A DNA stretch of 64,000 bases from Rhodospirillales bacterium (GTDB lineage: Bacteria; Pseudomonadota; Alphaproteobacteria; Rhodospirillales; Casp-alpha2): contig JAJFII010000084.1 in NCBI GenBank assembly GCA_021775095.1, forward strand, positions 1 through 64,000, read 5' to 3'. The translations under genes were made by a program, and so were the position numbers. A model generated the notes under the pieces. It was given only the letters and a program-made list of their open reading frames with translations, did not search any database and had not been told where the DNA came from. The number at the start of each line of letters is the position of its first letter. Within the stretch, counting starts at the first letter, position 1. This document shows positions 1 to 7,502 of the stretch, piece after piece.

Positions 1-1
1 T

Positions 2-223
2 TGGCAAGGCGGCATCACCGGCACCGGCTATTGGGTTCTTGCGCGCGCGTATTTGCCAAAACGCCTGTTTGAGGGCAGGGGTTCCGTCAAAGATGTTCCC
101 TACGAAATCAGGGCTAAGAGCGATTCGCTGATAGCCTTCGAGCGCCGCATGGGTGGAGCAGTGCTTGGATTGGGCGTACTCGACCATTTGTCCGGTGGCC
201 AAATCGAGCGCGCGTTGAAATAA
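2..223 (+). CDS. hypothetical protein, C-terminal part
   Basis: An open frame runs from the left edge to a TAA at 221-223, giving the last 73 residues of a protein whose start lies outside the window. The residues are mixed: an aromatic, glycine-rich start (WQGGITGTGYW), a basic middle and a hydrophobic segment near the end (MGGAVLGLGVLDHL). It faces the recombinase cassette tail-to-tail, and its stop lies only 13 bases from the end of the next gene on the other strand. I do not recognise a family. It could be the last gene of the same mobile element or a host gene at its border. Confidence 0.45.
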   Translation, partial: WQGGITGTGYWVLARAYLPKRLFEGRGSVKDVPYEIRAKSDSLIAFERRMGGAVLGLGVLDHLSGGQIERALK

Positions 224-236
224 TAATTATTCCTTT

Positions 237-1781
237 TCAAGACCTATCCCGTGTTTCAATGCTCGCAAAATCAGGGGAACTTGAAGAGAGTTGGGCTTTT
301 TTCAATCGGGTAAAATACTGCCTCATCCTGCCGGATTCCCAATCTATGCCGTCATAGTATTTTCTGAATACCGTGTCTCCCATTAAGGCGTTAAACCAAG
401 GTTCTTCCTCACTCACTTTATTGGGGGGCGAGGCAAATGTCTTTCCCGAAAGGGATTCGATGATTTTCTGCCTTTGCACAAGGGTCATCACCCCAGTTCT
501 ATTCCAAGCATCATAATTGCCTGTTCCTCGCCCCATCAGGACTTTGAACACGGCCATATTTCGCGACTGTATTTCGTCCGACTCCATGAGCTTGGCGTAA
601 TCCTCGCCGTAATTTTTCTTGTTATAGATCATGAAGAGAAGTTTTTCCTGAAAGGAGAAAGTATCGATATCCAATCTCACATTAGAATTCGCCGGTTTAA
701 TGCGCTCAAAGGTGTCTTGCACCGCAGTGCTCAGTTTTGCGTCCAGTTTGGCAAAAGCTTCGGGTGATTTCGTCTTGAACTTTCCCCAACTCACGGCATC
801 CAGGGCAATCCTTCCTGGAATTCCGGTAATAAAGCTAACACCCGCATCCACAGCCAAAATCATGGACCGAACAGTTATGTAATCACCCCTCGCAAAGGTG
901 TTCGAGTCAGGTTTCATGTCCAATTCCCTTACGAAATCCCTTATAGCCCCCATGTCATACCAATCGGGAATGATAAGTCCCTCATGGCCCATATTTTCGC
1001 GAAGGTAGCGGGACATCACGGGGTTGAGGGAGGCTGGAATTGAGTCGAATGGAACTATGCTAAGTGCTGGATGAAGTGCAGTAGATTGACGAATGACATT
1101 GATGCCGGGAAAATTGGCTTCATTGTAGTCGTGGCTGGCATGGCTCAGCATGACGTCATCAATCATTCCCCGATCAATGACATCTTGGAATTTCAATACA
1201 TCGATCTTTGAGATATGAACAGCCTGATCTTCCGTTGCTTCCAGCGTGCTGGCATGACTTGCCTCTGCCGGGAAGTGCTGCCCTACAATTCGCACTCCCT
1301 CAAGACGCTGGAAAGAGGCAAGCCGCGACATGACAACCAGATCAAGTTCTTCCGAATTTATCCGGGGAAATCCTTTTCCAAGAAGATTTGTGCCGAGCTT
1401 TGCCAACGCTTCGGCTGAAAGGCCGTATCCTACTGTGGAGCCATCCGGACCCAAGCGGAAAAAGCGCGTTTCATCCAAGGGAGCCATGACGCTCGAAAAC
1501 GACTTGGGAAGCCTGTTTGCCCTTGCCGTGAGGTATTTCAGCAGGGCCACGTTTCCTGTCTTCAAGGCCGATTCCATTGTTTCCGGGGTTATCTCCAACT
1601 CACTTCCTGGCTTTAGAAATCCAATGTCAGCCTGAACCTCTTCGGAAAGCGAATGGAGGCTATCGGATACCTCCGCCCTTTCTGCATCCTTTTGTGCAAG
1701 AGCGACCTTAAGGTTTTCGAGGCCTCTTTTCTCTCTATCTTGATCTTCGTGTGTTTTTCCTGTTTCGAATGGTCTTCCCAT
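237..1781 (-). CDS. divergent GH3 (NagZ-like) domain protein, no signal peptide
   Basis: A 514-residue protein. Residues about 160-300 resemble the second half of the NagZ/GH3 catalytic barrel: a GQHFP motif at 167-171 where NagZ has GKHFPGHG, a Ser-His at 175-176 where NagZ carries its catalytic loop His, then the aspartate motif PDWYDM at 272-277 with D273 at the position of the GH3 nucleophile, preceded by PAS and a GHEGLII strand. The substrate-binding Lys of the KH pair is replaced by Gln (Q168), and the usual DQEGGR strand near residue 100 is not recognisable, so normal hydrolase activity is doubtful. There is no signal peptide; residues 10-50 look helical and charged, possibly coiled coil. 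It is the last gene of a minus-strand cassette behind a tyrosine recombinase, 56 bases after the preceding stop. The family call is by eye; a degenerate or repurposed sugar-binding protein is possible. Confidence 0.6.
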   Translation of the reverse strand: MGRPFETGKTHEDQDREKRGLENLKVALAQKDAERAEVSDSLHSLSEEVQADIGFLKPGSELEITPETMESALKTGNVALLKYLTARANRLPKSFSSVMAPLDETRFFRLGPDGSTVGYGLSAEALAKLGTNLLGKGFPRINSEELDLVVMSRLASFQRLEGVRIVGQHFPAEASHASTLEATEDQAVHISKIDVLKFQDVIDRGMIDDVMLSHASHDYNEANFPGINVIRQSTALHPALSIVPFDSIPASLNPVMSRYLRENMGHEGLIIPDWYDMGAIRDFVRELDMKPDSNTFARGDYITVRSMILAVDAGVSFITGIPGRIALDAVSWGKFKTKSPEAFAKLDAKLSTAVQDTFERIKPANSNVRLDIDTFSFQEKLLFMIYNKKNYGEDYAKLMESDEIQSRNMAVFKVLMGRGTGNYDAWNRTGVMTLVQRQKIIESLSGKTFASPPNKVSEEEPWFNALMGDTVFRKYYDGIDWESGRMRQYFTRLKKAQLSSSSPDFASIETRDRS

Positions 1782-1837
1782 TTAAATTGTTATTTTTACA
1801 TTTAATAGTTCCGCTTCATTCGTGCGTATGGTGATCA

Positions 1838-3259
1838 TTATGCAGATGGAGGAGCATGGAGGGAATTTCGCTCCGGAGATTTCTTTGTCAGATATTTCTG
1901 CAAGTCCTCGGCGGTGGCATCCCCAGTGAGATAGGTGGTTTGGGTGTAGTCGCCAAAGGCCTTCAGTGCGTTCGGTTCATCCAGTCCAAACTTCTTGACC
2001 ATCCGTTCGGTCGCCGCCTGATCGTTCTCCCACCCCGTGGCTTCGCCGTCTTCCGATAGCAGGCGCATCTGATATCGGATCAAACCTTTCTTTTCGCGTA
2101 CGTCGAAAATGTCGCCATCATACCCCTCGAGACCGCCGACCAGATAGGTGAGTTTCTGGCGGATTTCGGTGAGTTTTATCGGATCGAAGGCGTCGCTGCT
2201 GAGGATGCTGAAATCGATTTTGTAAACGCTCTCGACGAAGCCGGTTGCGCCGAATTCCTCGGTTCCTGTCCAGAAGCCCAAGGCTTCTGCAAGGAGGCCG
2301 ATGTCTTCGTCGCTCCAGCCGGTCACATCTTTTTTGATTGTAGAACTACCCGCATGGGCTTTCAGGATGATTTCGTCTCCGGTGACGGTGTGGGCCGTGA
2401 CGCCGGGCCGGATGGGGGCCGGGTGTTCTTCCGTATGGGCGGGTTCTGCCTCGCCCGTCTGCGGGTTCACTTGGGTCTTGGTTGCGGCTTCGCGCACGTC
2501 TGAGCCTGTGTCAATGGGTTGAGGGCGGTCCAAACCAAACTCCTGGGCAATGGCGTTTTGGGTTTCTTCTGATATGCCGGTGTCATAGCCGGATGAGGAA
2601 AATATCTCGAAACTGATGAAGGTCGCAGGGTCGGGGAGCGCCGCCAAGTTCTGCTCGTTCAATTTGCCCTCGATGAGGCGGCGGTCTTCCGCTGTACGGG
2701 CTAGGGCAATGATTTTGGATAAGGCTTGAAGTTTGCCCCTCTCACTCTCCGGCGTATCAGGATGCTCTGCCAGTTGTCGGATAATATCGGTGGTCGATTT
2801 TCCATCCTGGCGCAATTTTTCGACCAGGGAGACGTACTTGTTTCGGTTGGTTTCGGTGCTTTCCACTTCCTGCCTTGCCTCGACTTTCTCGGAATGACGA
2901 TCAAGGACACCGACAATAATCGCTACTGGCTTTTTCGTGATGTCATACTCAGGCTTCGTTTGCTGTTTTTTCTTTTCGTAGGCGCGAAGCGTATCGGTTA
3001 CCTGTTCCGGGAATTGGCCGTTGTCTTCATAGGGTTCCAGAAAGGCGCGGCTCGATGGGTCCACGTATAAGTCCATGAGAAAACCCGCAATCTCATTGCG
3101 ACGGCCTTCTTTTTCAATTTCCGTTTGTCTGATTTCGGCTTGCTGTTGCAGGGATTTATCATGCGAGGCTTCTATTGCCTCCATGGAATGCTTCGGGCGT
3201 TCCGCCGTCCGCTTCGGATGGTCTGGGGATTCAAAGGCGGAAGGCAGGATTTCGTTCAT
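1838..3259 (-). CDS. hypothetical protein, 473 aa, in recombinase cassette
   Basis: A soluble protein with no signal peptide or membrane segment that I can see. Residues about 20-60 are rich in Glu, Gln and Lys and likely helical. The middle (about 100-200) is charged and helical, a Pro/Thr/Glu-rich linker lies near 250-290, and the last 180 residues mix hydrophobic and acidic stretches (for example TGWSDEDIGLL). I do not recognise a family. The start is an ATG 9 bases after the stop of the upstream small gene, without a strong ribosome binding site, which suggests translational coupling. Neighbours on the same strand are the recombinase, a small exported protein and the GH3-like protein, so the four probably share one transcript. 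Confidence 0.6.
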   Translation of the reverse strand: MNEILPSAFESPDHPKRTAERPKHSMEAIEASHDKSLQQQAEIRQTEIEKEGRRNEIAGFLMDLYVDPSSRAFLEPYEDNGQFPEQVTDTLRAYEKKKQQTKPEYDITKKPVAIIVGVLDRHSEKVEARQEVESTETNRNKYVSLVEKLRQDGKSTTDIIRQLAEHPDTPESERGKLQALSKIIALARTAEDRRLIEGKLNEQNLAALPDPATFISFEIFSSSGYDTGISEETQNAIAQEFGLDRPQPIDTGSDVREAATKTQVNPQTGEAEPAHTEEHPAPIRPGVTAHTVTGDEIILKAHAGSSTIKKDVTGWSDEDIGLLAEALGFWTGTEEFGATGFVESVYKIDFSILSSDAFDPIKLTEIRQKLTYLVGGLEGYDGDIFDVREKKGLIRYQMRLLSEDGEATGWENDQAATERMVKKFGLDEPNALKAFGDYTQTTYLTGDATAEDLQKYLTKKSPERNSLHAPPSA

Positions 3260-3268
3260 TGATGGGAT

Positions 3269-3571
3269 TTATTTGAGGCCGAGGTCCTTTTTGGCCTCTG
3301 AGATCAAGCGGGCCGTAACCTCGGCCATATCGGCTTTGGCCTTCGCGGTTCGGAGTTTGAGGCGCATGATCTCATCGCAGTGAGCTTGCCCCTCCTCAAG
3401 AAACTCTTGGCGTTCATCATTATCTTTTAGTTGCTTAGCGACCTCGGTCTCTCTGGAAAGGCACTTGCTGTAGGTCTCGGTGATGAATTGGAGTTCGTCG
3501 GCCTCTTGGGCCAGCACATGATCGGAAAGGCTGGCGGCAAACACGACCAAGGATAATCCGAGTACTTTCAT
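3269..3571 (-). CDS. small exported helical protein, 100 aa
   Basis: The N terminus is a typical signal peptide: a short positive start, a hydrophobic core (LGLSLVVFAASL) and an Ala-type cleavage site after LA at about residue 21 (VLA-QEA). The remaining 80 residues are charged and probably one or two helices with a Cys near 37 and another near 64, which could form a disulphide in the periplasm. It starts 9 bases after the recombinase stop and ends 9 bases before the next gene, so it belongs to the cassette. No family is recognised. A small periplasmic partner of the downstream genes is possible but is only inferred from position. Confidence 0.6.
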   Translation of the reverse strand: MKVLGLSLVVFAASLSDHVLAQEADELQFITETYSKCLSRETEVAKQLKDNDERQEFLEEGQAHCDEIMRLKLRTAKAKADMAEVTARLISEAKKDLGLK

Positions 3572-3580
3572 ATTGTCCGC

Positions 3581-4312
3581 CTAACCGCTTTTTCTGTCAA
3601 AAAAATCGACGAGGCGGGAAACCGTCTTGGTGGCAATGCGGTCGATATCCTGCTCACTAAGCCGATTTAATTTTCTGGCGGACTTGTTCGGTGACGCCGC
3701 GAACAAATCATTCCGCCGGGCATCCTCCTGTGCCTGAGCTAAGGTGACGCCCAAATAAACCAGCGTGGTCTGCGTGTCCTTGTGACCAAGCAGCTTGGCG
3801 ATGCGCTCAACGGGGACGCCGCAACGGTAAAGGTGGATAGGTTTTGTGCGGCGGAGAGAATGGGAGCTGTATGGACTTGCATTCAAGCCGATAGCCTCGA
3901 CCCAGGATTTGACTAATCCGCGATAGACGCTTGTTGAAATGGCTCCGGCGGTCGCAGCCTTGTGGCCAGTGAAGAGAAAATCATCCGGCCCTTTGCGGCT
4001 GTCCTTAATCCATTCGAGGGCTGCCTGTTTGGACGTGGGGGTCAGCGCGGGGAAGACACCAAGCTTGGTTTTGCTTTGCTGCCAGCCGAAGGTATCGGAA
4101 ACCGCATTCTGTGGGTCTTCAATATCCGAGACACGCAAGGCTAAAAGGTCTTTTGCGCGGAGCATGGTGTCGATGCCGAGGGTAAACAGACAAAGCTCTT
4201 GGCGTCGATGTTCGGTGAATAGATAAGTAGCGATGACGCGGACTTGATCGGGCTCGAAGGCCTTACGCTGGCCAACGGCGCGGGCCTTGTTCCAGGGTTT
4301 AGTGGTGTTCAT
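3581..4312 (-). CDS. single-domain tyrosine recombinase/integrase
   Basis: A 243-residue DNA strand-exchange enzyme of the lambda integrase superfamily. The catalytic set is visible: Arg52 in GIDTMLRAKDLLAL, a likely beta-strand Lys at 81 or 83, the HxxR box H151-R154, His177 in LLGHKDTQTT and the nucleophile Tyr186. Only about 20 residues precede the catalytic domain, so the usual N-terminal core-binding domain is missing, as in FimB/FimE-type invertases and small cassette integrases. A C-terminal tail of about 50 residues follows the Tyr. It is the first gene of a four-gene minus-strand cassette. Directly upstream (4358-4505) are two quasi-palindromic sequences that could be its sites or its operators. 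Confidence 0.88.
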   Translation of the reverse strand: MNTTKPWNKARAVGQRKAFEPDQVRVIATYLFTEHRRQELCLFTLGIDTMLRAKDLLALRVSDIEDPQNAVSDTFGWQQSKTKLGVFPALTPTSKQAALEWIKDSRKGPDDFLFTGHKAATAGAISTSVYRGLVKSWVEAIGLNASPYSSHSLRRTKPIHLYRCGVPVERIAKLLGHKDTQTTLVYLGVTLAQAQEDARRNDLFAASPNKSARKLNRLSEQDIDRIATKTVSRLVDFFDRKSG

Positions 4313-4357
4313 GGGAATGGGAGGAAAGAGAGAAAAAAAGGAAAAATCGGCCCGCCC

Positions 4358-4505
4358 ATCGCTTCTTAGAAAAGCGATAGTACTTTATGGGGATTAGGCC
4401 TTATTTCATGGGCATGAGGTTATTTGGACTATGCTATGTAGCTTATCAGAAACTGAAATTAACATTAAGAAACCGCCCTTCGCGCCTATCGCTTTTCTAA
4501 AAAGC
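4358..4505. repeat. pair of quasi-palindromes forming a 15-bp inverted repeat
   Basis: The 15 bases at 4366-4380 (TTAGAAAAGCGATAG) occur as an exact reverse complement at 4486-4500. Each copy is itself nearly palindromic. At 4358-4378 a 7-bp stem (ATCGCTT/AAGCGAT) encloses a 7-base loop, and at 4491-4505 a 6-bp stem (GCTTTT/AAAAGC) encloses 3 bases. Both lie between the divergently oriented recombinase gene and the small gene at 4540. They may be recombination core sites, operators for a dimeric repressor or short terminators; sequence alone does not decide. The A+T-rich segment between them could hold promoters. Confidence 0.6.
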
Positions 4506-4539
4506 AAAGCTATATTGAGCATTCCTTAACCAAATCATT

Positions 4540-4731
4540 ATGTTGATTAATAATAATCAAGCCCAATTTCTTGAAGACAATTACGCCGCAATTCACCGAT
4601 GGGTTCACTACAACGATGTTCATCGTCTCATCTATCAGCAATTAGAGCCAGAAACGCCTCTGTATTCACAGGCCATTTCGTTTGGGCAGTTTACCGAACT
4701 TGATACCATGCTCGATGACAGGTGGTTTTGA
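4540..4731 (+). CDS. small hypothetical protein, 63 aa
   Basis: A short open frame that begins with ATG in an A+T-rich stretch and ends with TGA. The product is acidic and rich in Asn, Gln and aromatic residues (LEDNYAAIHRWVHYNDVHRLIY), probably helical, with no signal peptide and no membrane span. There is no clear ribosome binding site. It reads away from the recombinase, across the palindrome pair, which is where small regulators of mobile elements often sit, but it has no recognisable DNA-binding motif. It could be a chance frame. Confidence 0.35.
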   Translation: MLINNNQAQFLEDNYAAIHRWVHYNDVHRLIYQQLEPETPLYSQAISFGQFTELDTMLDDRWF

Positions 4732-5255
4732 AGGCTAAAATTTCGGAAAAGTAGCTCACATTGTAGCTTGAATCATTACCGGAAAACCCCTATTTATCTG
4801 CGTACTTTCCACCTATTGCGTTGATAAGTAAGAGATGGCGGAATATAAACTTGTTTGTGGATAGGAAGACCTCACGACCTCTCCTGGGCACCAAACCTCA
4901 GTCAACGGACCGAGGTCTCCGGCTAACGCAGTGAATCCAATTAGGAGCGGTTCCAATTAAGGACGACTGGCTTTGGCGGACGGTAGAGATTTTCTTCAAT
5001 TAGATAATGCCGAACAGCATCAAATCTATCTTGCTGTTGTATGTGGGCAGGAATAGGCAACGGTCATATAAGTCGAGGACTCTTTTACACTAGAATCGCG
5101 TTCTTTTTCGATATAATCAGGAAAAATGGCATGCGCTTGTTGTGTTTTCAACATTTTATAATGCCGCCTTGCCCTTTCGATAACAAATTGAATTGACCGG
5201 TTTATGTACCCTGTAGTTTGTCCGGTTTTAAGATTTCTCTAAAAGGGGGGATTTG
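4732..5255. other. non-coding stretch with hairpin and IS-like leader
   Basis: No supported gene is seen. The stretch holds one copy of an imperfect 36-bp repeat (4864-4899) overlapping a hairpin at 4895-4916 (ACCTC and GTC pair with GAC and GAGGT around AACG). From about 5195 a stretch containing TTTGTCCGGTTTTAAG resembles the leader upstream of a known type of IS transposase start, consistent with the remnant that follows. The rest shows nothing recognisable. Confidence 0.5.
4864..4899 (+). repeat. imperfect 36-bp direct repeat, left copy
   Basis: This stretch matches 6634-6669 at 28 of 36 positions without gaps, sharing the core GACCTCTCCT and the block CACCA. The two copies bracket the IS remnant, the toxin-antitoxin remnant and the broken serine recombinase. 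The arrangement is that expected of old attachment sites, but the mismatches mean it could also be diverged duplicated sequence. The CACCA end recalls tRNA 3' ends, yet no T-arm sequence precedes it. Confidence 0.45.
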
Positions 5256-5321
5256 ATGAAGCGGACAGAACTGTTGCAAGGGATACGGACATATCACTTG
5301 ATTACTGACAATAACCAATAG
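5256..5321 (+). pseudogene. transposase N-terminal remnant
   Basis: A strong ribosome binding site (AAAGGGGGGA) precedes an ATG followed by MKRTELLQGIRTYH. This resembles the start of a widespread IS transposase group whose proteins begin MKRxELLQEIRKMRFEE, and the leader resembles theirs as well. The frame stops after 21 codons at TAG 5319-5321 and the similarity is lost after about residue 11, so only the start of the element remains. The family assignment is from memory of the motif and is tentative. Confidence 0.4.
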
Positions 5322-5361
5322 GAAATTTGCCGAAATCCTCAATCAACGTTATAAGACCCCT

Positions 5362-5583
5362 ATGACAATACTTCTTGAACAAGCCATCGAAAAAGTCCGC
5401 CTTCTGTCTGAAAACCGACAGGATGAAGCAGCGGAAATATTGCTTAGCGTTGTTGCTCAAACGGATGCCGACGCCCCCCATTTGAGCGATCAGCAAATCG
5501 AAGAAGTCCGCCGCCGTCAAGCTGACCGCACCTATGCCAGCGATGAGGAAACGACAGCCTTCTTTACCTCCGCTGGCGCATGA
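5362..5583 (+). CDS. type II antitoxin, ParE/RelE-partner type
   Basis: A 73-residue acidic protein of the small-antitoxin kind that begins with LLEQAIEKV and carries QDEAAEILL, a helical dimer segment, then a C-terminal toxin-binding tail (EEVRRRQADRTYASDEETTAFF). The stop overlaps the start of the following toxin frame by four bases (ATGA), the usual coupling in toxin-antitoxin operons. The toxin is interrupted by a stop codon, so this antitoxin may be an orphan that could still neutralise related toxins elsewhere in the genome. No promoter was confidently identified upstream. Confidence 0.75.
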   Translation: MTILLEQAIEKVRLLSENRQDEAAEILLSVVAQTDADAPHLSDQQIEEVRRRQADRTYASDEETTAFFTSAGA

Positions 5584-5915
5584 AACTTGTTTTCCGTCGG
5601 GCGGCGCGAACCGATTTTCAAAACATTTACGACTATATTCGGCAAGACAATCCACAAGACAATCAAAAGGTTGCGACAGCAGTCGTTAAACATATCCGCT
5701 CGTCTTTGAACCGCCTGCGACAATTTCCCCGTTCCGGGCGTGTCGGGTCGGTGCCGGGAACGGACGAATAGGTCATCCATGGTCTCCCTTATGTCGCCGT
5801 ATACGAAATCACACCGGATCAAATCGATATCATTGCGATATTTCATACGGCGCAAAACCGGCCTGAGCTGAATTTGATAAACGCCCAGGTCAATACGCCG
5901 AAAAATCGAAAATAG
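5580..5915 (+). pseudogene. ParE-family toxin with internal stop
   Basis: The frame encodes a ParE/RelE-fold toxin (MKLVFRRAARTDFQNIYDYI, then RLRQFPRSGRVGSVPGTDE) but meets TAG at 5769-5771. Past it the same frame continues with a normal toxin C terminus (VIHGLPYVAVYEI to FHTAQNRPE) to a stop at 5913-5915. In intact relatives the residue at the stop is usually Leu (for example PGTRELV), so one base change from TTG to TAG explains it. The truncated 63-residue product would lack the last strands and is probably inactive. ParE toxins act on DNA gyrase and RelE toxins on ribosome-bound mRNA; which applied here cannot be read from the sequence. Confidence 0.8.
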
Positions 5916-5977
5916 GGATAACAATCGGACATCATATCGGTTTTCCATGCGGGATGGTTGCCAACCGCCGATTACGG

Positions 5978-6336
5978 ATGTCTTTCTTCTTCCTCAGAAA
6001 ATCCACCGATGAAGCGGAAGAGCGCCAAACACGCTCCATTGACGACCAACGTCACGATTGTTTGAACCTGACAATCGTTGATGAGTTTGTTGGGGCAAAA
6101 GGCGCCAGCCGCCCGAACAATCGCCCGATCTTCAAATCCGTGCTGTAGGAATTGTTTTACAAAGACTCGAAGCGATGACGGGCGGACAGTATTTTGACCT
6201 GTACTCCGACCGTTTGTCCCGTAATGGCGTGGAAGCCGGGCAGGTAATTCAGATGATCATGACCGTCTTTTTGCCGCAATCAAAACAGGAACCGGGCGCA
6301 ATGTGGCCTGGCGCGGCGCAAAGCAACGAAGCATAA
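5978..6336 (+). pseudogene. serine recombinase (resolvase/invertase) fragment, frameshifted
   Basis: The first frame gives FFFLRKSTDEAEERQTRSIDDQ, the N-terminal signature of large serine recombinases: an RKST catalytic region followed by a conserved RQxxSIxDQ. It stops at 6146-6148. A second frame (codons starting at 6175) resumes with QYFDLYSDRLSRNGVEAGQ, the conserved DRLSRN helix, and stops at 6334-6336. The original gene has therefore lost bases between about 6130 and 6175 and all of its C-terminal DNA-binding domain. The remains mark a decayed mobile element. Confidence 0.75.
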
Positions 6337-6710
6337 AATCAATTCGAAGCATTCCACCAGAATTGACAACCCTTCGACAGTTGGAAACCGGGCTGATCAA
6401 GGGACCATAAAAAATCTGGCTCCGTGCAACCATGCCAAGAACCCGATGAGCACTCCCTTCATTTTTGCAGAAATTGCAACCTTGGGCAGGCATAGTACGG
6501 CTTGCAAAGAATTATCAATAATCGCTTGGTTTGTCGTTATACCCGGTACGGGCATGGCGCTTGTCTGCGCAGACTTTTTAATCTATCTCATTGATAAAGA
6601 TACAATGATGGAGTTATTAGTGATATGTACACGGGAAAACCTTGTGACCTCTCCTCGACACCATATCTCCCTGTCTCGTAGCATTAAAAAAACGGTAAGG
6701 GGGGAGTTTT
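6337..6710. other. intergenic remnant without clear genes
   Basis: I see no supported gene here. Short frames on both strands lack family resemblance and ribosome binding sites. The stretch contains the right copy of the 36-bp imperfect repeat (6634-6669) and ends with the strong ribosome binding site AAGGGGGGAG of the RNase D gene. Confidence 0.5.
6634..6669 (+). repeat. imperfect 36-bp direct repeat, right copy
   Basis: This is the right-hand partner of 4864-4899 (28 of 36 identical). It lies 41 bases upstream of the start of the RNase D gene, at the boundary where intact core genes begin, which fits the right end of an old insertion. Confidence 0.45.
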
Positions 6711-7349
6711 ATGAAATTTGTAGCACGAAAAAAACCAACGGCCATTGAATTACACCAGGGCGACCTGCCGGCCGGATTGAGCTTTGGCGCAAGCGTTGCC
6801 GTTGATACGGAAACCCAGGGTCTGAACCCCAACAGGGATCGCCTCTGTGTCGCCCAGCTGTCTTCCGGTGATGGGGTTTGCCATCTGGTTCAATTTGCCG
6901 CCGGCAGGTATCAGGCACCCAACCTGACGGCCCTGATGGCCGATCCGGGGGTAACGAAAATCTTCCATTTTGCGCGCTTTGATGTGGTGATCCTGAAAAA
7001 ATTCTTAGGCGTTGAGATCAAACCCGTCTATTGCACAAAAATTGCCTCCAGACTGGTTCGAACCTACACGGACTATCACGGTCTTAAACATGTCACCCGA
7101 GAACTCCTGGGGATCGAGCTGTCGAAGGAACAACAATCATCGGACTGGGCGGCGAATAAGTTGTCGGGCGATCAATTAAAATATGCGGCGATGGATGTGG
7201 TCAACCTGCACGCTCTCAAGGAACGCCTGGATATTATGTTGGTCCGGGAAAGCCGAATGGAATTGGCGCAATCGTGTTTTGATTTTTTAAATGTCCGCGG
7301 TGAACTCGATACCGGCGGCTGGGGCGACGTCGACATCTTTGCCCATTAA
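6711..7349 (+). CDS. rnd: ribonuclease D (exonuclease domain only)
   Basis: A 3'-to-5' exoribonuclease of the DEDDy family, acting on tRNA precursors and other RNAs in the cytoplasm. The acidic residues are all present: D32 and E34 in VDTETQ, D91 in HFARFD, and the YxxxD pair Y158-D162 in KYAAMD. At 212 residues it consists of the exonuclease domain alone and lacks the HRDC domains of E. coli RNase D, which is the usual short form in alphaproteobacteria. The start follows a strong site (AAGGGGGGAG, 4 to 5 bases before ATG). The gene stands alone, downstream of the decayed mobile region and upstream of the lipopolysaccharide genes. Confidence 0.9.
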   Translation: MKFVARKKPTAIELHQGDLPAGLSFGASVAVDTETQGLNPNRDRLCVAQLSSGDGVCHLVQFAAGRYQAPNLTALMADPGVTKIFHFARFDVVILKKFLGVEIKPVYCTKIASRLVRTYTDYHGLKHVTRELLGIELSKEQQSSDWAANKLSGDQLKYAAMDVVNLHALKERLDIMLVRESRMELAQSCFDFLNVRGELDTGGWGDVDIFAH

Positions 7350-7502
7350 CCACCGGCGCGCCCGGAAAATTCATGTATCGCCAGGGTTAAGCTCATGCCA
7401 ATGCCGCTAAGGGCCCGGTTTCATTGACCTGTTGCGGCGTCGGGCGCATACTCACTCAGACATCACAACGACCAATAATATCGACAGGGATTATTTCTTA
7501 TA

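Noticed and set aside
4864-4899. Possible tRNA or tmRNA 3' end (CTCTCCTGGGCACCA)
   Set aside because: No T-arm GTTCGA-type sequence precedes it and no complementary 5' acceptor strand lies upstream at tRNA distance.
6446-6748. 100-codon frame overlapping the start of the RNase D gene
   Set aside because: No family resemblance, no ribosome binding site, and it conflicts with the well-supported start at 6711.
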